Assembly: GCA_028023455.1 (NCBI GenBank)
Contig: JAQFVV010000031.1
Span: 7,800,093-7,864,092, forward strand
DNA length: 64,000 nucleotides
Direction of reading: 5' to 3'
From: Epiperipatus broadwayi
Taxonomy: Eukaryota; Onychophora; Udeonychophora; Euonychophora; Peripatidae
The translations under genes were made by a program, and so were the position numbers. The notes beneath the pieces are model-generated. The model did not search any database. It was not told the DNA's origin and saw only the letters and a list, made by a program, of their open reading frames with translations. This document shows positions 33,271 to 45,198 of the stretch, in pieces (the first letter of the stretch is position 1; the number at the start of each line of letters is the position of its first letter).

Positions 33271-33424
33271 TAAACAATTTATTTCCATGTAGTATGATTT
33301 TTATTAAAACACATAAATTAATACATATGTTGAGCAGTGACTTGTTATGCCATCTAGCTTATAACATTTAAATTATAAATATTTTATTAGAAATCTGCCT
33401 CCAGTAACTAATAATGTTTACAAG

Positions 33425-33628
33425 TTGTGCCACCATGAGAGTATTTTACTAAACTGCACCTATTTTTTTATGTTATGTGAACATTTCTTGTGTGAATGGA
33501 AGGGCAATGTTTACATTTCACCTTCAGTGATTAAAAATACCTGGGCTGAAGAAGGTAAAAGGTCGCTTCCAAGGATCAATAAAACAAATATATTAATATT
33601 AACAGAGTTATGGCAGCTTGTATATTAA
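33425..33628 (+). other. Unassigned 67-codon open frame
   Basis: Slightly less AT-rich than the flanks, with a donor-like GAAG|GTAAAAGG near 33559. The peptide segment around EWKGNVYISPS has ordinary composition. No family or neighbouring exon was recognised, and chance is the simplest explanation. Confidence 0.15.
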
Positions 33629-35366
33629 CTTAGAGCTTTGCATAAAGTAGCTCGAATACCAATAATGTGACAAACACATCTTATACCCAATTCTAATAGC
33701 AAGTTAAATATTTTACTTCTACCTTTATTATAACAGTATTTTTATGAGAATTTTATTTAAATTGTAATAAAAAATATTTTAAACATTCAAACAAACCGAT
33801 AATAAAATTAACTTTATAATTTCTGTAAAATGGATAATCCACAATCCTAAATAAATGATCGAGATTTTATTCAGTCGAATTTTAAAATTCCAATCATATA
33901 TGAATGTCATTGGTGGTGTACTAACAAGAAATGTACAAATATGCAAGTAACACTTAATCCGCATGGTATAGTGAATTCCTTCAGAGGTCGAGGTTTACAA
34001 CCAAAGTTCAACAATAATATTTTCAAGAACTTTGATCAAATCACAATTATTATTTGTACTCCAATAGATGTATCTCTAACAGTTTATTCATTTATAAATA
34101 TCAGCATTTATAATTGTTAAGTGATAATGTGTTGATAATTTAAATATGAAAAGATAATCGATTTAAATCCCAAACCATAACTCTTTTGCTGAGATTGTAC
34201 TCATAGCATCATTCAGTTTAAAAGAAAAATTTTAATCCTTGGTTGTAGCTATATACAATATCCAAAGGTGTAGAGAAGATTTTGCCCATAAGACAGAGAA
34301 ATTTCAATAATCTGTAAGTTTGAGTAATTTGATGACTGTAGCTATAGTTTAGGTCACTTAATAGATTGTGAGAGATCAAGCAAAATAATAAGTATTTCAG
34401 TAACTGGAATTTGAAATACCAAGTTTTTCAGATTGTGAAGCAGTTTTCATAAATACATATTTACACAATGTAATAAACCATGAGTTTCTATGATGATAGT
34501 AGTATTCAAGATAATCCTTAGGGAGATAGCCAATATCATTTTCAATAAGCCTTTTTCATTTGTAAACAAAAGTTAAATGATCATGGAAATGTTCTTACAT
34601 ACATTTAAAATTCCATATGTGATTTCAAAACTTCAGTTAATGACTCAAAATATTATATCTTGTTCTCTTATAAAATAATAGTTTATGATAGTAGCTAATA
34701 ATATTTTAATTTCTCCATTTGGGTCAATGAGAAGAAATATTTCACTAAGTTAGGCAAAATGCCTAGCTGATTTTTCTACTGTTCCGTGTTGAATAAGATT
34801 CAAATTGATTTAATTTAGATTTAAATTTAGTAAGGTCCTTGCTCAAATGTGATAGGTAGTTATATTTATAGCTTATTATCATATGACCTGTGATATTATC
34901 AAATGTCACTCACAATGCGTTGCTTTTCATGTTTCTATGTGGAAAATCTGTTCTGTTGCTATGGTAACTATTGAAAGCAGGTGAGTTTCAGAGTTTCAGA
35001 ATTTGATTAGACTAAAAGTGCCAAATTTCAGAACTAAATATTAAAAGGGAGATATGAAGTGTTATATTTTTAATATTAACACTAAATTATATTCACTTTT
35101 CACAAGTAAAATATACAATTGTTTATTTAGTAATCAAGTGGTTTATAACATTAGGATGTTAAATAAAATAATTTATTTTAATTCTCATAATTTTGAATTG
35201 ATAAACTTATTAAAGTAACCCATTAGTTGAACAGTAATAATATATTCAATTCACATATTTTATTTTTTAAAGATATAACTTCCATCCACAAACAGAAATA
35301 CTCATTTAAACCCGATGTTAACATTTACTATTTTAGCTAAATAAAGTACTGATTGTCTAGATGTAA
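33629..35366. other. AT-rich DNA, no gene seen
   Basis: No repeat family or coding signal was noticed. Confidence 0.45.
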
Positions 35367-35588
<222 letters not shown>

Positions 35589-35661
35589 TAAAATTGTTTT
35601 CTTTTAACAGTTAAACTTGTATGTATTTTATCATTTGTACTTTCCTACTAATATTAGTTTT

Positions 35662-35926
35662 AAGCCAATAAACATCACACAATCACCATTTCTTAATCTT
35701 GCTTTTAACTGTTATTAAAATAGGCAACACTCTTCATACAGTATTGACACTCAGTGCAAGCCAGAGTAATCAATGTATGCCCGAAGGCTTGTGCATAATA
35801 TCACCATCTGAGGATAGTGGATGAGTAGAAACTAGATGGGGATTTTAGGCACAAGCCTGCTGGCATCCATTGATTACTCTGGCTTGCACTGAGTGGCAAT
35901 ACTTTATGGAGAGTTTTTCCTGTTTT
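35662..35926. mobile_element. Hammerhead retroelement, subfamily B, foldback remnant without ribozyme
   Basis: The antisense left part (aaacatcaca..., then the complement of the unit's 3' region) switches near 35807 to sense sequence starting 'tctgaggatagtgg', which matches the unit from the hammerhead cleavage point onward. Imperfect flanking repeats, aatattagtttt (35650-35661) and aatattgttttt (35927-35938), may be a target duplication. The ribozyme core itself is absent. Confidence 0.7.
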
Positions 35927-35938
35927 AATATTGTTTTT

Positions 35939-36969
35939 GTGCGTGTTTTTGTTTGGCTTAACAATAAAATTAGTTGTGCTTTTAAACCTCGAAACCCCCC
36001 CCCCCCGCATGTTTTTTTTTGGTACGCTATAATTGATAACATTTTGTATGTGCAAATATTTTGGATAATTTCACCCAATCTATTATAGTGTAGTATTGGT
36101 AGAAATACTTGAATTTCGGTTCTAATTTTATTATTGATCACAATGAAACTAATAGACTAATGTAGTTCATTTTATAAGAAAGAGAACCAATAACATTTTT
36201 TTACAGTTAATGGTAGTGTCCATTAACGCAAATTCTAAATATAAGATTACAATATATATACACACACACATGTCTTCCATAATTTTTTATAGAAGGTATA
36301 AGTAATGTTAACATATTACATATTTATATGGTGTTTAATAAATGAATATTTACATATATATATATTATTTATTTTCTCAGAAAAATGTTTATTATCTCAT
36401 TGTTTCTTTAAATAAGAACTGTAAAAGTGAAGAAATATACATTTTAAACAATAAAGTGGAATTTGTAAGTAGTTTTGATATTTTAAAAGTTTAATAGGAA
36501 GAGTTAATTGTTGAATGTATATTTTTTTTTTTTGCTTGAGAATTTGTCTTACTTATACGTAATAAATTCTTACACATCAATGCATAAAAAAATAGCAGCA
36601 ACTTTTTTATCACTATATAGTATTTTGTTCTGGAACAAAGATCACATCTGGTGACATTGAAAATTAATATATCACCCCTTCCCCCAGCTTCTATATACAT
36701 CACCATGGTGCCTTTTAATATTTAAATTACAAATGTATAACATTAGACAACAGAGAAAGAAAGAAAAGGAAAAGTAAAACTGCGTATATATGTATATATG
36801 CAGAAATGCATATTTACATATATAATAAAAAATAGAAATATCAAGTCAAGTTTTGTATCTCATAAAATCAATTATTATATATGCGATTATAATTCCTAAT
36901 TATAACATATCCATTCATATATAAATAATACCTATGACGAAAAAAACGTAGCAATTATTTTCATATAAA
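35939..36969. other. AT-rich DNA, no gene seen
   Basis: Contains a C run near 35995-36006 and short (TA)n/(CA)n. Open frames here are short and unrecognised. Confidence 0.45.
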
Positions 36970-37062
36970 TACTGTCACCCAGTGCAGGCCATAGTAATCA
37001 ATGAATGCTAGAAAGTTTCCGTATCAAAATTTCTTTCTACGTTGTGCCTACTCGTCCATTGA
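36970..37062 (-). mobile_element. Hammerhead retroelement, subfamily B, antisense remnant
   Basis: Aligns with 24343-24432 through 'agtaatcaat', 'gaatgctagaa' and 'gtgcctactc.tccat'. Old, with many substitutions. The ribozyme is not included. Confidence 0.6.
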
Positions 37063-39057
37063 TTGCATCTATTTAATAATAATATATGTATATTTAAATT
37101 TGTATTTTTTTTTTTAAAAAAAGGTTTTTATTATTATTCCCTTGATTAGATTCACCATTTTAAAATTTTAATAATGACAATTATTTATATATGGTAATTA
37201 ACTGTATAAATATAGTTTCTTGCATTCAATTTGTAATACGTAAATGTGTCTTTTTAAAAAGAATTTTTGCCCTTTCTTTTTTGAAATAATATTACATTTT
37301 TGTCATTTGAATATTAAGACACCATTTATGTATAGGAGACATAGATGGCTGATGTCAATTTCTAAAATCATCTAACGAGGTTATTACGTCAGAACAAAAT
37401 ATTAGATAACAGAGAAATAGTTGATGATTTAACAAGCATTGGTATTTGTGATTGTATAATTTATTAATTTATAGGCTATTTGGTTTGATTTACCAATTTC
37501 AATCTATGTATAGGCATGTTTTTGACATATTACTTGAGTTTCTTTGAGTACGTGTTTTATAATATATATATAAAATCGCTAGAAAGCAATAGGTGTTTAT
37601 GATTTAATATCACATTAACCAAGTTTTTAAAACAAAATAAACAGCATGTATATATTTTATATACGCACGGCGTCTGTTGAGTATTTTGAAAAGAAGTAAG
37701 TGGTGAAGATATTTAAAAAAAACTATAGATTTTATATTTATTAATTAAGGAATAAAAAAATTTCTTCTTAGTTATATGAAATTAAACTAAAATCTTTTAT
37801 CCACCAACTAGATTGTCAAAACTAATTACATCTAACTTCTATAAAAATAAAATAAAAAAAGTTTTATTGGCAGATTTACTAATTTTTTTTCTGCACATGT
37901 CTTTCAAATTGAGAAAGAATATTGGTTTGCACTAATTACCTGCTTCACTTACTTATCCAATCAATTAAAGTTTTAACAGACTGGTTTATTATTTGCAATT
38001 ACTTTCGGATGTCAATTTGAAATACTATCTAGGAAGAAAATACTAGATAATCCGTTTTAAAAATGATAGAAAGTTCGTTTTTCTTTTAATGGAATACTTC
38101 TAGTAGATTGGTTTTAGAAAACCAATAGAAAAAAAAATAATTCAATAATAGAAAAAAAATTAAATGTTACATAAAGAGGTTTTGTAGAAAAGCAATATTT
38201 TATTCAATTGAACGTAATTAAAATATTGCATATTTATACACTTTAAATGTATCGATAAATTGCTAAATATATATATTCATTTTATTTCCAATAATATATA
38301 ATTCTTTCATTATTACTTTATTTGTTTTTAAATTTACATAAAGCATATAAAATGTACTTGTATTTAATATTATATAAATCAAATATTGGAAAATCTAATG
38401 AAATAGTAAATCAAAACATCCGGGATTTATATTCAGATGTAATGATAGCGCATTCTGCGTCGACGCAATGCTGACCATTCAGATATATATATAAAAGATG
38501 AGAGCGGTTGGATTAAGAATGTTTAAATGATTACGCAATAAAAGCTAATTTAAGAATGAAGAATTTTAGAAAGCATTGGAGAAAAATAAAATTAATAATG
38601 ATTAAGACAAATAAAATTGCTGTAGTATGAATGTATAAAAAAATTGAAAAATATTATAGAAGGAAAGTAAATTTATGTAAGGAAAAATCATTTTAAAAAA
38701 CGTAGTAAACGATTAAGTAACAACAGATGGAGTTGGAAAACTATGTACTAAAGTAAAAAGTTTGGAAAAAGATTTTCACTATTATTTATATAGTTTTTGT
38801 TATTACAACTATGTAAATGTTAATTAATGTTTAGTAGTGTTTATGTAGTTTTTGTGCTTACAAAAAAAAAAAAAGAGGTCAAAAAAAAAAAAAAAGAAAT
38901 TAATAAAAAAAAAAAAAAAGGAAAAGGTAATCTAATTAATAGATAATTAGATTTGGTAATATTTATTTAATTATAGAACTGAGATGAGGGGAGGTTTTAA
39001 AAAATATATAATTAAAACAGACTACGTAAGATTATATGTGATAATATGTAGCCTTTG
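37063..39057. other. AT-rich DNA, no gene seen
   Basis: Poly-A blocks near 38863-38920. No repeat or gene recognised. Confidence 0.45.
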
Positions 39058-39063
39058 AAAAAA

Positions 39064-39132
39064 TAGCTCAGTTGGTTAGGGTGTTTGCCTTAAATTTGAT
39101 ATTCGAGAATCTAAAAGTGTGAGTTTGACCTC
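39064..39132 (+). other. tRNA-like SINE remnant
   Basis: TAGCTCAGTTG at 39064-39074 is a perfect pol III A box and gagtttgacctc at 39121-39132 is a near-consensus B box. The spacing fits a tRNA body. The acceptor stem is not preserved, so this is a decayed tRNA-derived SINE or pseudogene. Confidence 0.55.
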
Positions 39133-39224
39133 TACGCTACTACTGACACTGAACAGGCCCACAAAGCTGAAAAAAGAATGGAGAATAATTCTTTTTGAAA
39201 TGTTGCATAATTATTAACTGCATT

Positions 39225-39350
39225 GTCTATTTGGGTCTTACTACTAACAAGTTGTGTGTATTTGAAAAGTTTAAATAAATTTTAAGATTTCCTGTACATT
39301 CAACATTTGTTGATAGATAATGAGAATAGTCCAACATATTATCACATCTA
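39225..39350 (+). repeat. Inverted repeat D, half copy
   Basis: Matches the centre and right arm of 33144-33270 (cttactactaacaagttgt ... agtccaacatat). The other arm is missing. Confidence 0.7.
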
Positions 39351-39656
39351 TGTACCATAAACACAAACATTCAGTCAAATAATATATAATGTTATAGTTT
39401 ATGTGTAAGCAAACTATGTGAACGTAATTGCCTTTAATTATATTACTCAACCACAAATAATAAATTTATATTTTATTTAGTTTTAAATATATAGTCATGG
39501 CAAATTTATTAATATTGAAAACTACATTTTAAATTCTAATGAATTTATACAATTGTATAAAAAATATAATTCAAAAAGAATTTATAACTTACAGTTACCA
39601 TTAGGATTTAATTGAATTTTTCACTGTTTCTGATATTTTTTTTTAAAAGTGTCATA

Positions 39657-39739
39657 GCATTGGCCGGGACGCGAACCAGCAACCCGGGCAACTGCCTGCA
39701 AGTGCAAGACAGTCGCACTGACCTCTCGGCCACCAATGC
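39657..39739 (-). tRNA. tRNA-derived retroposon or tRNA pseudogene (class II-like)
   Basis: The 83-nt minus-strand body begins GCATTGG and ends CCAATGC, a perfect seven-pair acceptor stem. The A box TGGCCGAGAGG matches consensus and the B box GGTTCGCGTCC has one mismatch. An extended variable region would fit a Leu- or Ser-type tRNA, but the anticodon stem is imperfect and the identity cannot be read safely. Downstream on the same strand come TTTT (a pol III stop) and an A run, then a direct repeat (tgtttctgatattt on the plus strand, 39625-39638 and 39748-39761). This points to retroposition rather than an active tRNA gene. A third copy of that 14-mer at 39779-39792 weakens the duplication argument. 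Confidence 0.6.
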
Positions 39740-40010
39740 AAGACCATTGTTTCTGATATTTGTTTTTTGATAATTTTGTGTTTCTGATATTTTAGCCAAA
39801 AATAAAATGAAAATACAGATGTATTGGATTAAAAGTTTTTAAAAATGTTTGAAATTTAAACTTGCAATTTCCTTTAGTTTTCTTAAGATGGGATTATAAT
39901 AAATTTGTAAAACAATTTTTAAAGACAGATATTTTGGTTGTTATATTCTTGTGGGTATAATAATTATGTGGGGGCATTAGTGTAAAGTGAAGAAAGTGAA
40001 TCATATATAT

Positions 40011-40612
40011 ATAAAATGTCCATTAATTAAAAAAATTGTAATTATAATTGAAATAATAAATTTAACAGTTTACAAACTATTACAAACAATCCTTAAATTC
40101 ATTAAAGTACTTTCAGTTAATTTCTTAAACCTGCCTCAACTGCCATTAAATTCCCACCATTCCTCAATGCTCCCCGTTTTCTACAATTACTTAAATCCAT
40201 TGTATTCAATATATGTAAAATAAATAAAATGTCTGTTAATTAAAAACAAAATTGTAATTATAATTGAAAAAATAAAATTAATGGTTTACAAACTATTACA
40301 AACAATCCTTAAATCTGCAGAAATTAACTGAAAGTACTTCTGCGGTTTTAAGGATTGTTTGTAATAGTTTGTAAACCATTAAATTTATTATTTCAATTAT
40401 AATTACAATTTTTTTTTAATTAACAGATATTTTATTTATTTTACATATATTGAATACAATGGATTTAAGTAATTTTAAAAAATGGTGGATTGTTAAGGAA
40501 TGGTGGGAATTTAATGGCAGTTAAGGCATGTTTAACAAATTAACTGAAAGTACTTCTGCGGATTCAAGGAATGTTTGTAATAGTTTGTAAACTGTTAAAT
40601 TTATTATTTCAA
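40011..40612. repeat. Inverted tandem repeat E
   Basis: The left half (40011-40320) carries two antisense units and the right half (40325-40612) about two sense units with a period near 218 bp (aattaactgaaagtact at 40323 and 40541). The centre is marked by ctgcagaaatt and ttctgcgg. A single-unit fragment lies at 48262-48362. The layout mirrors the hammerhead elements, but no hammerhead core was found. Confidence 0.8.
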
Positions 40613-40613
40613 T

Positions 40614-40648
<35 letters not shown>

Positions 40649-41490
40649 TTATAACGTGATATAAGAATCTGAAAGATGATCAAATAAATTACTGTTAAAA
40701 TATAATCAAAATGCCCATTTTCACTATATTAGATTTATTATGATTAAAATTCTTAAGAATTTTCTTCTTACGTTGGTCATCATTGTGTGAAAAAATCTGT
40801 CATAATCCTATAATTATGGAAATAAACCTAAGAAAAATCCCATAAAAATTGCAATGTAAACCAAAATCCAAATTGGAAAATATTTTTCATAACCAACACA
40901 TCACTTGTCTGAAAGAAATCTATAATATATATAAACTTAAGGCTGTGGAATCATTTTCAAGATATGATCATGGTTAAAATAGACCTGATAAATAAAGCAC
41001 TAAAAATAAGCACAATATCAAGAAAGTTATTGACCTTTATTCCTAACGATCACATAAAGAAAAGTACATTTTTGAACAGTTTATTCAAAATATCTATTAA
41101 TGTGATAAACAATTCATTCTTATAATTTAAATTAATAACTTTGATGAAGTATTATATTAGATTGTAATAGTGTTTTTGGGGAGGGCTAATTAAAATAGAT
41201 AAAAAGCCTTAAAGGAAAAACGAAGTAATAATTTAAATATAAATTTAACATATTGAACGAAAAGAATTTAAATGAAAATTTCTGATTTTAAATGTACCTC
41301 TTTAAGCTATTAGTATATATAAAATAAAAGAACAAAGCATTATATTTGTTTAAAATTATGAATTCATAAAAGAAATGTTTAGGTTTGTTACATGCATTTA
41401 AATGACAGAAAAGACAACTTTCCATCAGAAATAATTTAGAAAAAGAAATATAGTTAAATTATAATTTAATTAAATAGAAGTTGAAGCAAA
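40613..41490. other. AT-rich DNA, no gene seen
   Basis: (TA)n(TG)n at 40613-40649, then no feature. Confidence 0.5.
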
Positions 41491-41491
41491 T

Positions 41492-41594
41492 ATAAATGGT
41501 AGGCATATTGCATATATATATATATATATATATATGCAATATGCATACCATTTATATAGATCGGTCAGATATATATATATATATATATATATAT
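41492..41594. repeat. (TA)n palindrome followed by a second (TA)n
   Basis: aaatggtaggcatattgc and gcaatatgcataccattt flank (TA)n in inverted orientation. A second (TA)n then runs into TGTGACC at 41595. Confidence 0.85.
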
Positions 41595-42340
41595 TGTGAC
41601 CTTCTGGTTTGGCACCAGAAATAGTCATTGTAGTAGTGTGGTAGTATATCAGTGATATCTGAATAATCCTTTTAAAAAAAATGAAATAACTTAAAATTTT
41701 TAATTTTTTTTATTTATTTTGACTTAAAACTGTAATCAAAAGTAAGTTTAGGTATAGTTGACAGATTTCTTAAATGTTTAGTATCTTGTTTTGGGGTATA
41801 ATCAGTGATAGAATAGGGAGTAGTTTGTTATATGCATAATCAACACAGTCTGAGTGGATACTTACTTGTTTTATTTGTTTATAAAGCAGTATTCAGTTTT
41901 GTTAGAATGATTTTCTAGTCCATTTGTTTTATACATTTAAAATTTATAGAATAAACAGTAAGATATGTTTCATTCATCATCATTCACATTGTCATTTCAG
42001 TCATATCACTGTAATTCCTATAGCATATTACTACTGAATATTCATGCATTATCCAACCTCATTTTTCTTTTATATGTTTCATTAAGTCATTAAATATCCC
42101 ACATTACATTCAAATATTTAATTTTATAAATAACAGTATTAAAATCTAGCTTAATTACATTTTAAATACATCAATAAATTATAGACCAGTGGATTATATA
42201 ATGACAAATACTGTAAAATATTTTATTTATTAAAACAATTGTCATCAGTTTTACTCTACTGCTTTAAAAAATATTTAATTGTTAGTTAATTTTTTTTTCT
42301 CATTTATTTAAAAGACAAAATAATTTTTTTTCATCTCTAT
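41595..42340. other. AT-rich DNA following a TGTGACC junction
   Basis: Begins with a short hairpin, TTCTGG/CCAGAA. No gene was seen. Confidence 0.4.
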
Positions 42341-42526
42341 TTTTTTTTTTTTAGTGTCTCAAGTTTTTGCATAATTAAGTAAGTTTGCAAGTGGGAGGAG
42401 CGATTGACAATCTTTTTCTGGTGATGTAATGTTATCGTAAACAATTGGAAGGGAACAAGGTGATGTAATGATTATTAAAAAAAATCATAAAAAGGAATAC
42501 TTATTACTTTTAAGAGGGCAGAATCA

Positions 42527-42792
42527 ATTATTAGTACTTAGAGTAGAGTCAATTATTATTACTTAGAAGGGGTTATTCAGGGTATATGAGCACAGACTTT
42601 CACATGACCCACCACTCTCCACTCTATCTAATAACACTGATACACTCAAGCACATATATGCTGAAAAGATAAATAATCACCAATATACGTATTTCATGCT
42701 AAACCAGCAATCATCAGTTAGTCCAGATTATCATCTCCCACACATATATACTATAAGTGCTCAGATATATATATATATATATCTGATATTTC

Positions 42793-42836
<44 letters not shown>

Positions 42837-42975
42837 GAAAGATATGAGTCTGTGCTCATATACTCTATATTACATATATAGACACATGGTATATATTAAG
42901 CCTATGTTTCAGTTAGAAGGGGTCAGTCAATTATTATTACTTTTAATAGGGCAGAGTCAATTATTATTACTTTTA
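42527..42975. repeat. Composite repeat around (TA)n palindrome
   Basis: 'gtcaattattattactt' occurs three or four times (about 42549, 42926, 42957 and a variant near 42527). 'tatatgagcacagact' near 42582 is inverted at 42847 (agtctgtgctcatata). ttccc and gggaa flank the central (TA)n at 42796-42834. Confidence 0.7.
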
Positions 42976-45052
42976 AGAGAGTAATCAAACAAACTTTTAA
43001 GACAGCTATAACTAAGTTTATTTAGCAAAGTTTAATAGTGCAAGTATTTTTCCTCTTCCAAAGTTTGAGCTGAAAATTTAAATATATTATTTGTTTACGA
43101 AATGTGTACTTAAAAACCACTAAGAGATACGTCAATTTTGCTCCCAGTTGATCATTTAAATTGTCCCAATGTTATGCTAAAGTATATGTAAGTGTTATAT
43201 TCTATTATTCAAGATAAATTATTATTATTTAAGAAATGGGAATGCTTGCTAGAACTGTAAAATTGTTTTATTTAAATTTAAAATTAACAGGAAAGGATAA
43301 AAGAATGTTGGTTTATTTTATAATAATTAATTTTTTAAGTTTTGATTATACTATGAAGGAATAACTGCTACATGCATCGTATATATGTGGGAAAGATGTT
43401 AACTGTTATTAAACATTTTTAAAACTTTAATAAACAAATTTAATGCTAAATATAAAAGAAAACTCAAAATTCAAAATATACACAAGAAATTATGTAATTT
43501 TATTGTCATATGTATTAGAACAGCGGCATAATTATTTCTATTTTTACCTTTGGAAAAGAAAATATGCAAGATTTAATATGTCATTAAATGTACTTTAATA
43601 ATTATTTGTTCTTCTAGACTAATAGGAGGAATGAAATTATAAATGGATAAAGTTATGTGACATTGCTGTATTAATATTACCAATGAGTTTATCTAAACAA
43701 ATATTATTAATTGAATGACTACGTGTATTCCTGAGTGGCTTTACAATTGTGAAATCAAATTTTAAATATATCCCAGGAATGAAGTACAAACTTAAATTTT
43801 ATTTGCGTTGTGGAATATTCATTGCTTAATTAATGAAATTCCATATAAAATCGACAGCATTTCATTAGTTGATAACTAAAAACATTGAATATGCTCTTAT
43901 GTATTCAACAAAATATTGTTTTGTTTCTCCTGCAGGAAATGTGTTGTTTGTTGTATCAATATTCATCCTTGTGTATTTATCATTTAGTATCCTTATTATT
44001 TATTTGGAGACATGACAAGGAAAGTCATGTAAAATTATTCATAAACTTTTCGTTTCGTTTGGAAGAAAAGAAAAAAAGAAGAGAACTTTATTTTATTTAA
44101 TAGTGTTTAGACAGTTAGTATTAGTTAAATATGTTTATTATATGTATTATTATTATATTTGTTCTTCAAGAACGTTTCAGAATAGCATAATGAAAAAAAA
44201 AACATTATGCTGGTAATTTTATATTATTATTATTATTTTAATATGAACTTTGGTCGTGCGTGTGTTAATAACCCATGCGTATAATAAAATAAATGGAAGA
44301 ATCCATTTATTGATCAATAAGGGTGAATAATTATTCTAAAAAAAATTCATTATATTTAATCTTACCATATATATTTTTTTTTATAAATTAGAATACCATT
44401 ATTTTCAATAATTATTTCATCTATAACATACAATTTTATTATTTATTTAGGTTCAATTTTAATACAGATTCGTGCCAATATCAATGCATTATATTATAAA
44501 AAATTATTTGTCTTGCTTTGTCTATAGTAACTAGTATTTTATCCTCCAACTGTTCTTTAAATGTCAGATGTGATATATTTATTCTTTATTAATTCTAGCA
44601 GTAATAATTAATATTTTAACAGTAATTCCTTTACTTACTGTGATTTTAAATGGTCTGTATATCATATGCTTATACGTGTGTGTGTCTATTATCAAATTTA
44701 TTTATAATTATATGTAATTGCAAGTAAAAATGATTTTAAATCAATCGGATTCGGAAGGAAAAGATGATCAATCATTTTGAAGAATTAGAAAGTTATTTAA
44801 GAGAGAATTATTATTTCTTTGTTATGCCTGAGTGAAAAGTATTTTTGTGGCTATATGCTATAAAGTTCACAATGTTTATAATATTTTATGGGATTGAGTC
44901 AGTGTATTTATTAGTTGAATATTTAATATGGGTAGTTTGCCCAGTGCAGTATAGTGTAGTGTATGGAATTGAATATTCCTTTTCTTATCCATGTATTGGA
45001 GTATTTTTGATAGGAGTGGATTGAATCCTCCTTTTATATTTGCTATATTGAA
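42976..45052. other. AT-rich DNA, no gene seen
   Basis: The 71-codon frame at 43885-44100 has no recognised motif. Confidence 0.45.
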
Positions 45053-45198
45053 TTAAATGTGTATGAAGCTAGAGATGTTATCTCCCTGATTTTCATTTGG
45101 TGATGAGTTATTCCACCAGTTATTGGATTAAATGTGTATGAAGCTAGAGATGTTATCTCCCTAATTTTCATTTGGTGATGTGTTATTCCACCAGTTAT
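45053..45198. repeat. Tandem duplication, period 75
   Basis: The unit 'aaatgtgtatgaagctag...ccaccagttatt' occurs twice in a row with two or three differences. Confidence 0.93.

Noticed and set aside
39608-39799. 63-codon minus-strand frame
   Set aside because: It reads through the tRNA-like retroposon.
40322-40350. ctgaaagtacttctgcgg in repeat E as a hammerhead
   Set aside because: It lacks the CTGANGA-stem-GAAA order and a cleavage triplet opposite a paired stem I.
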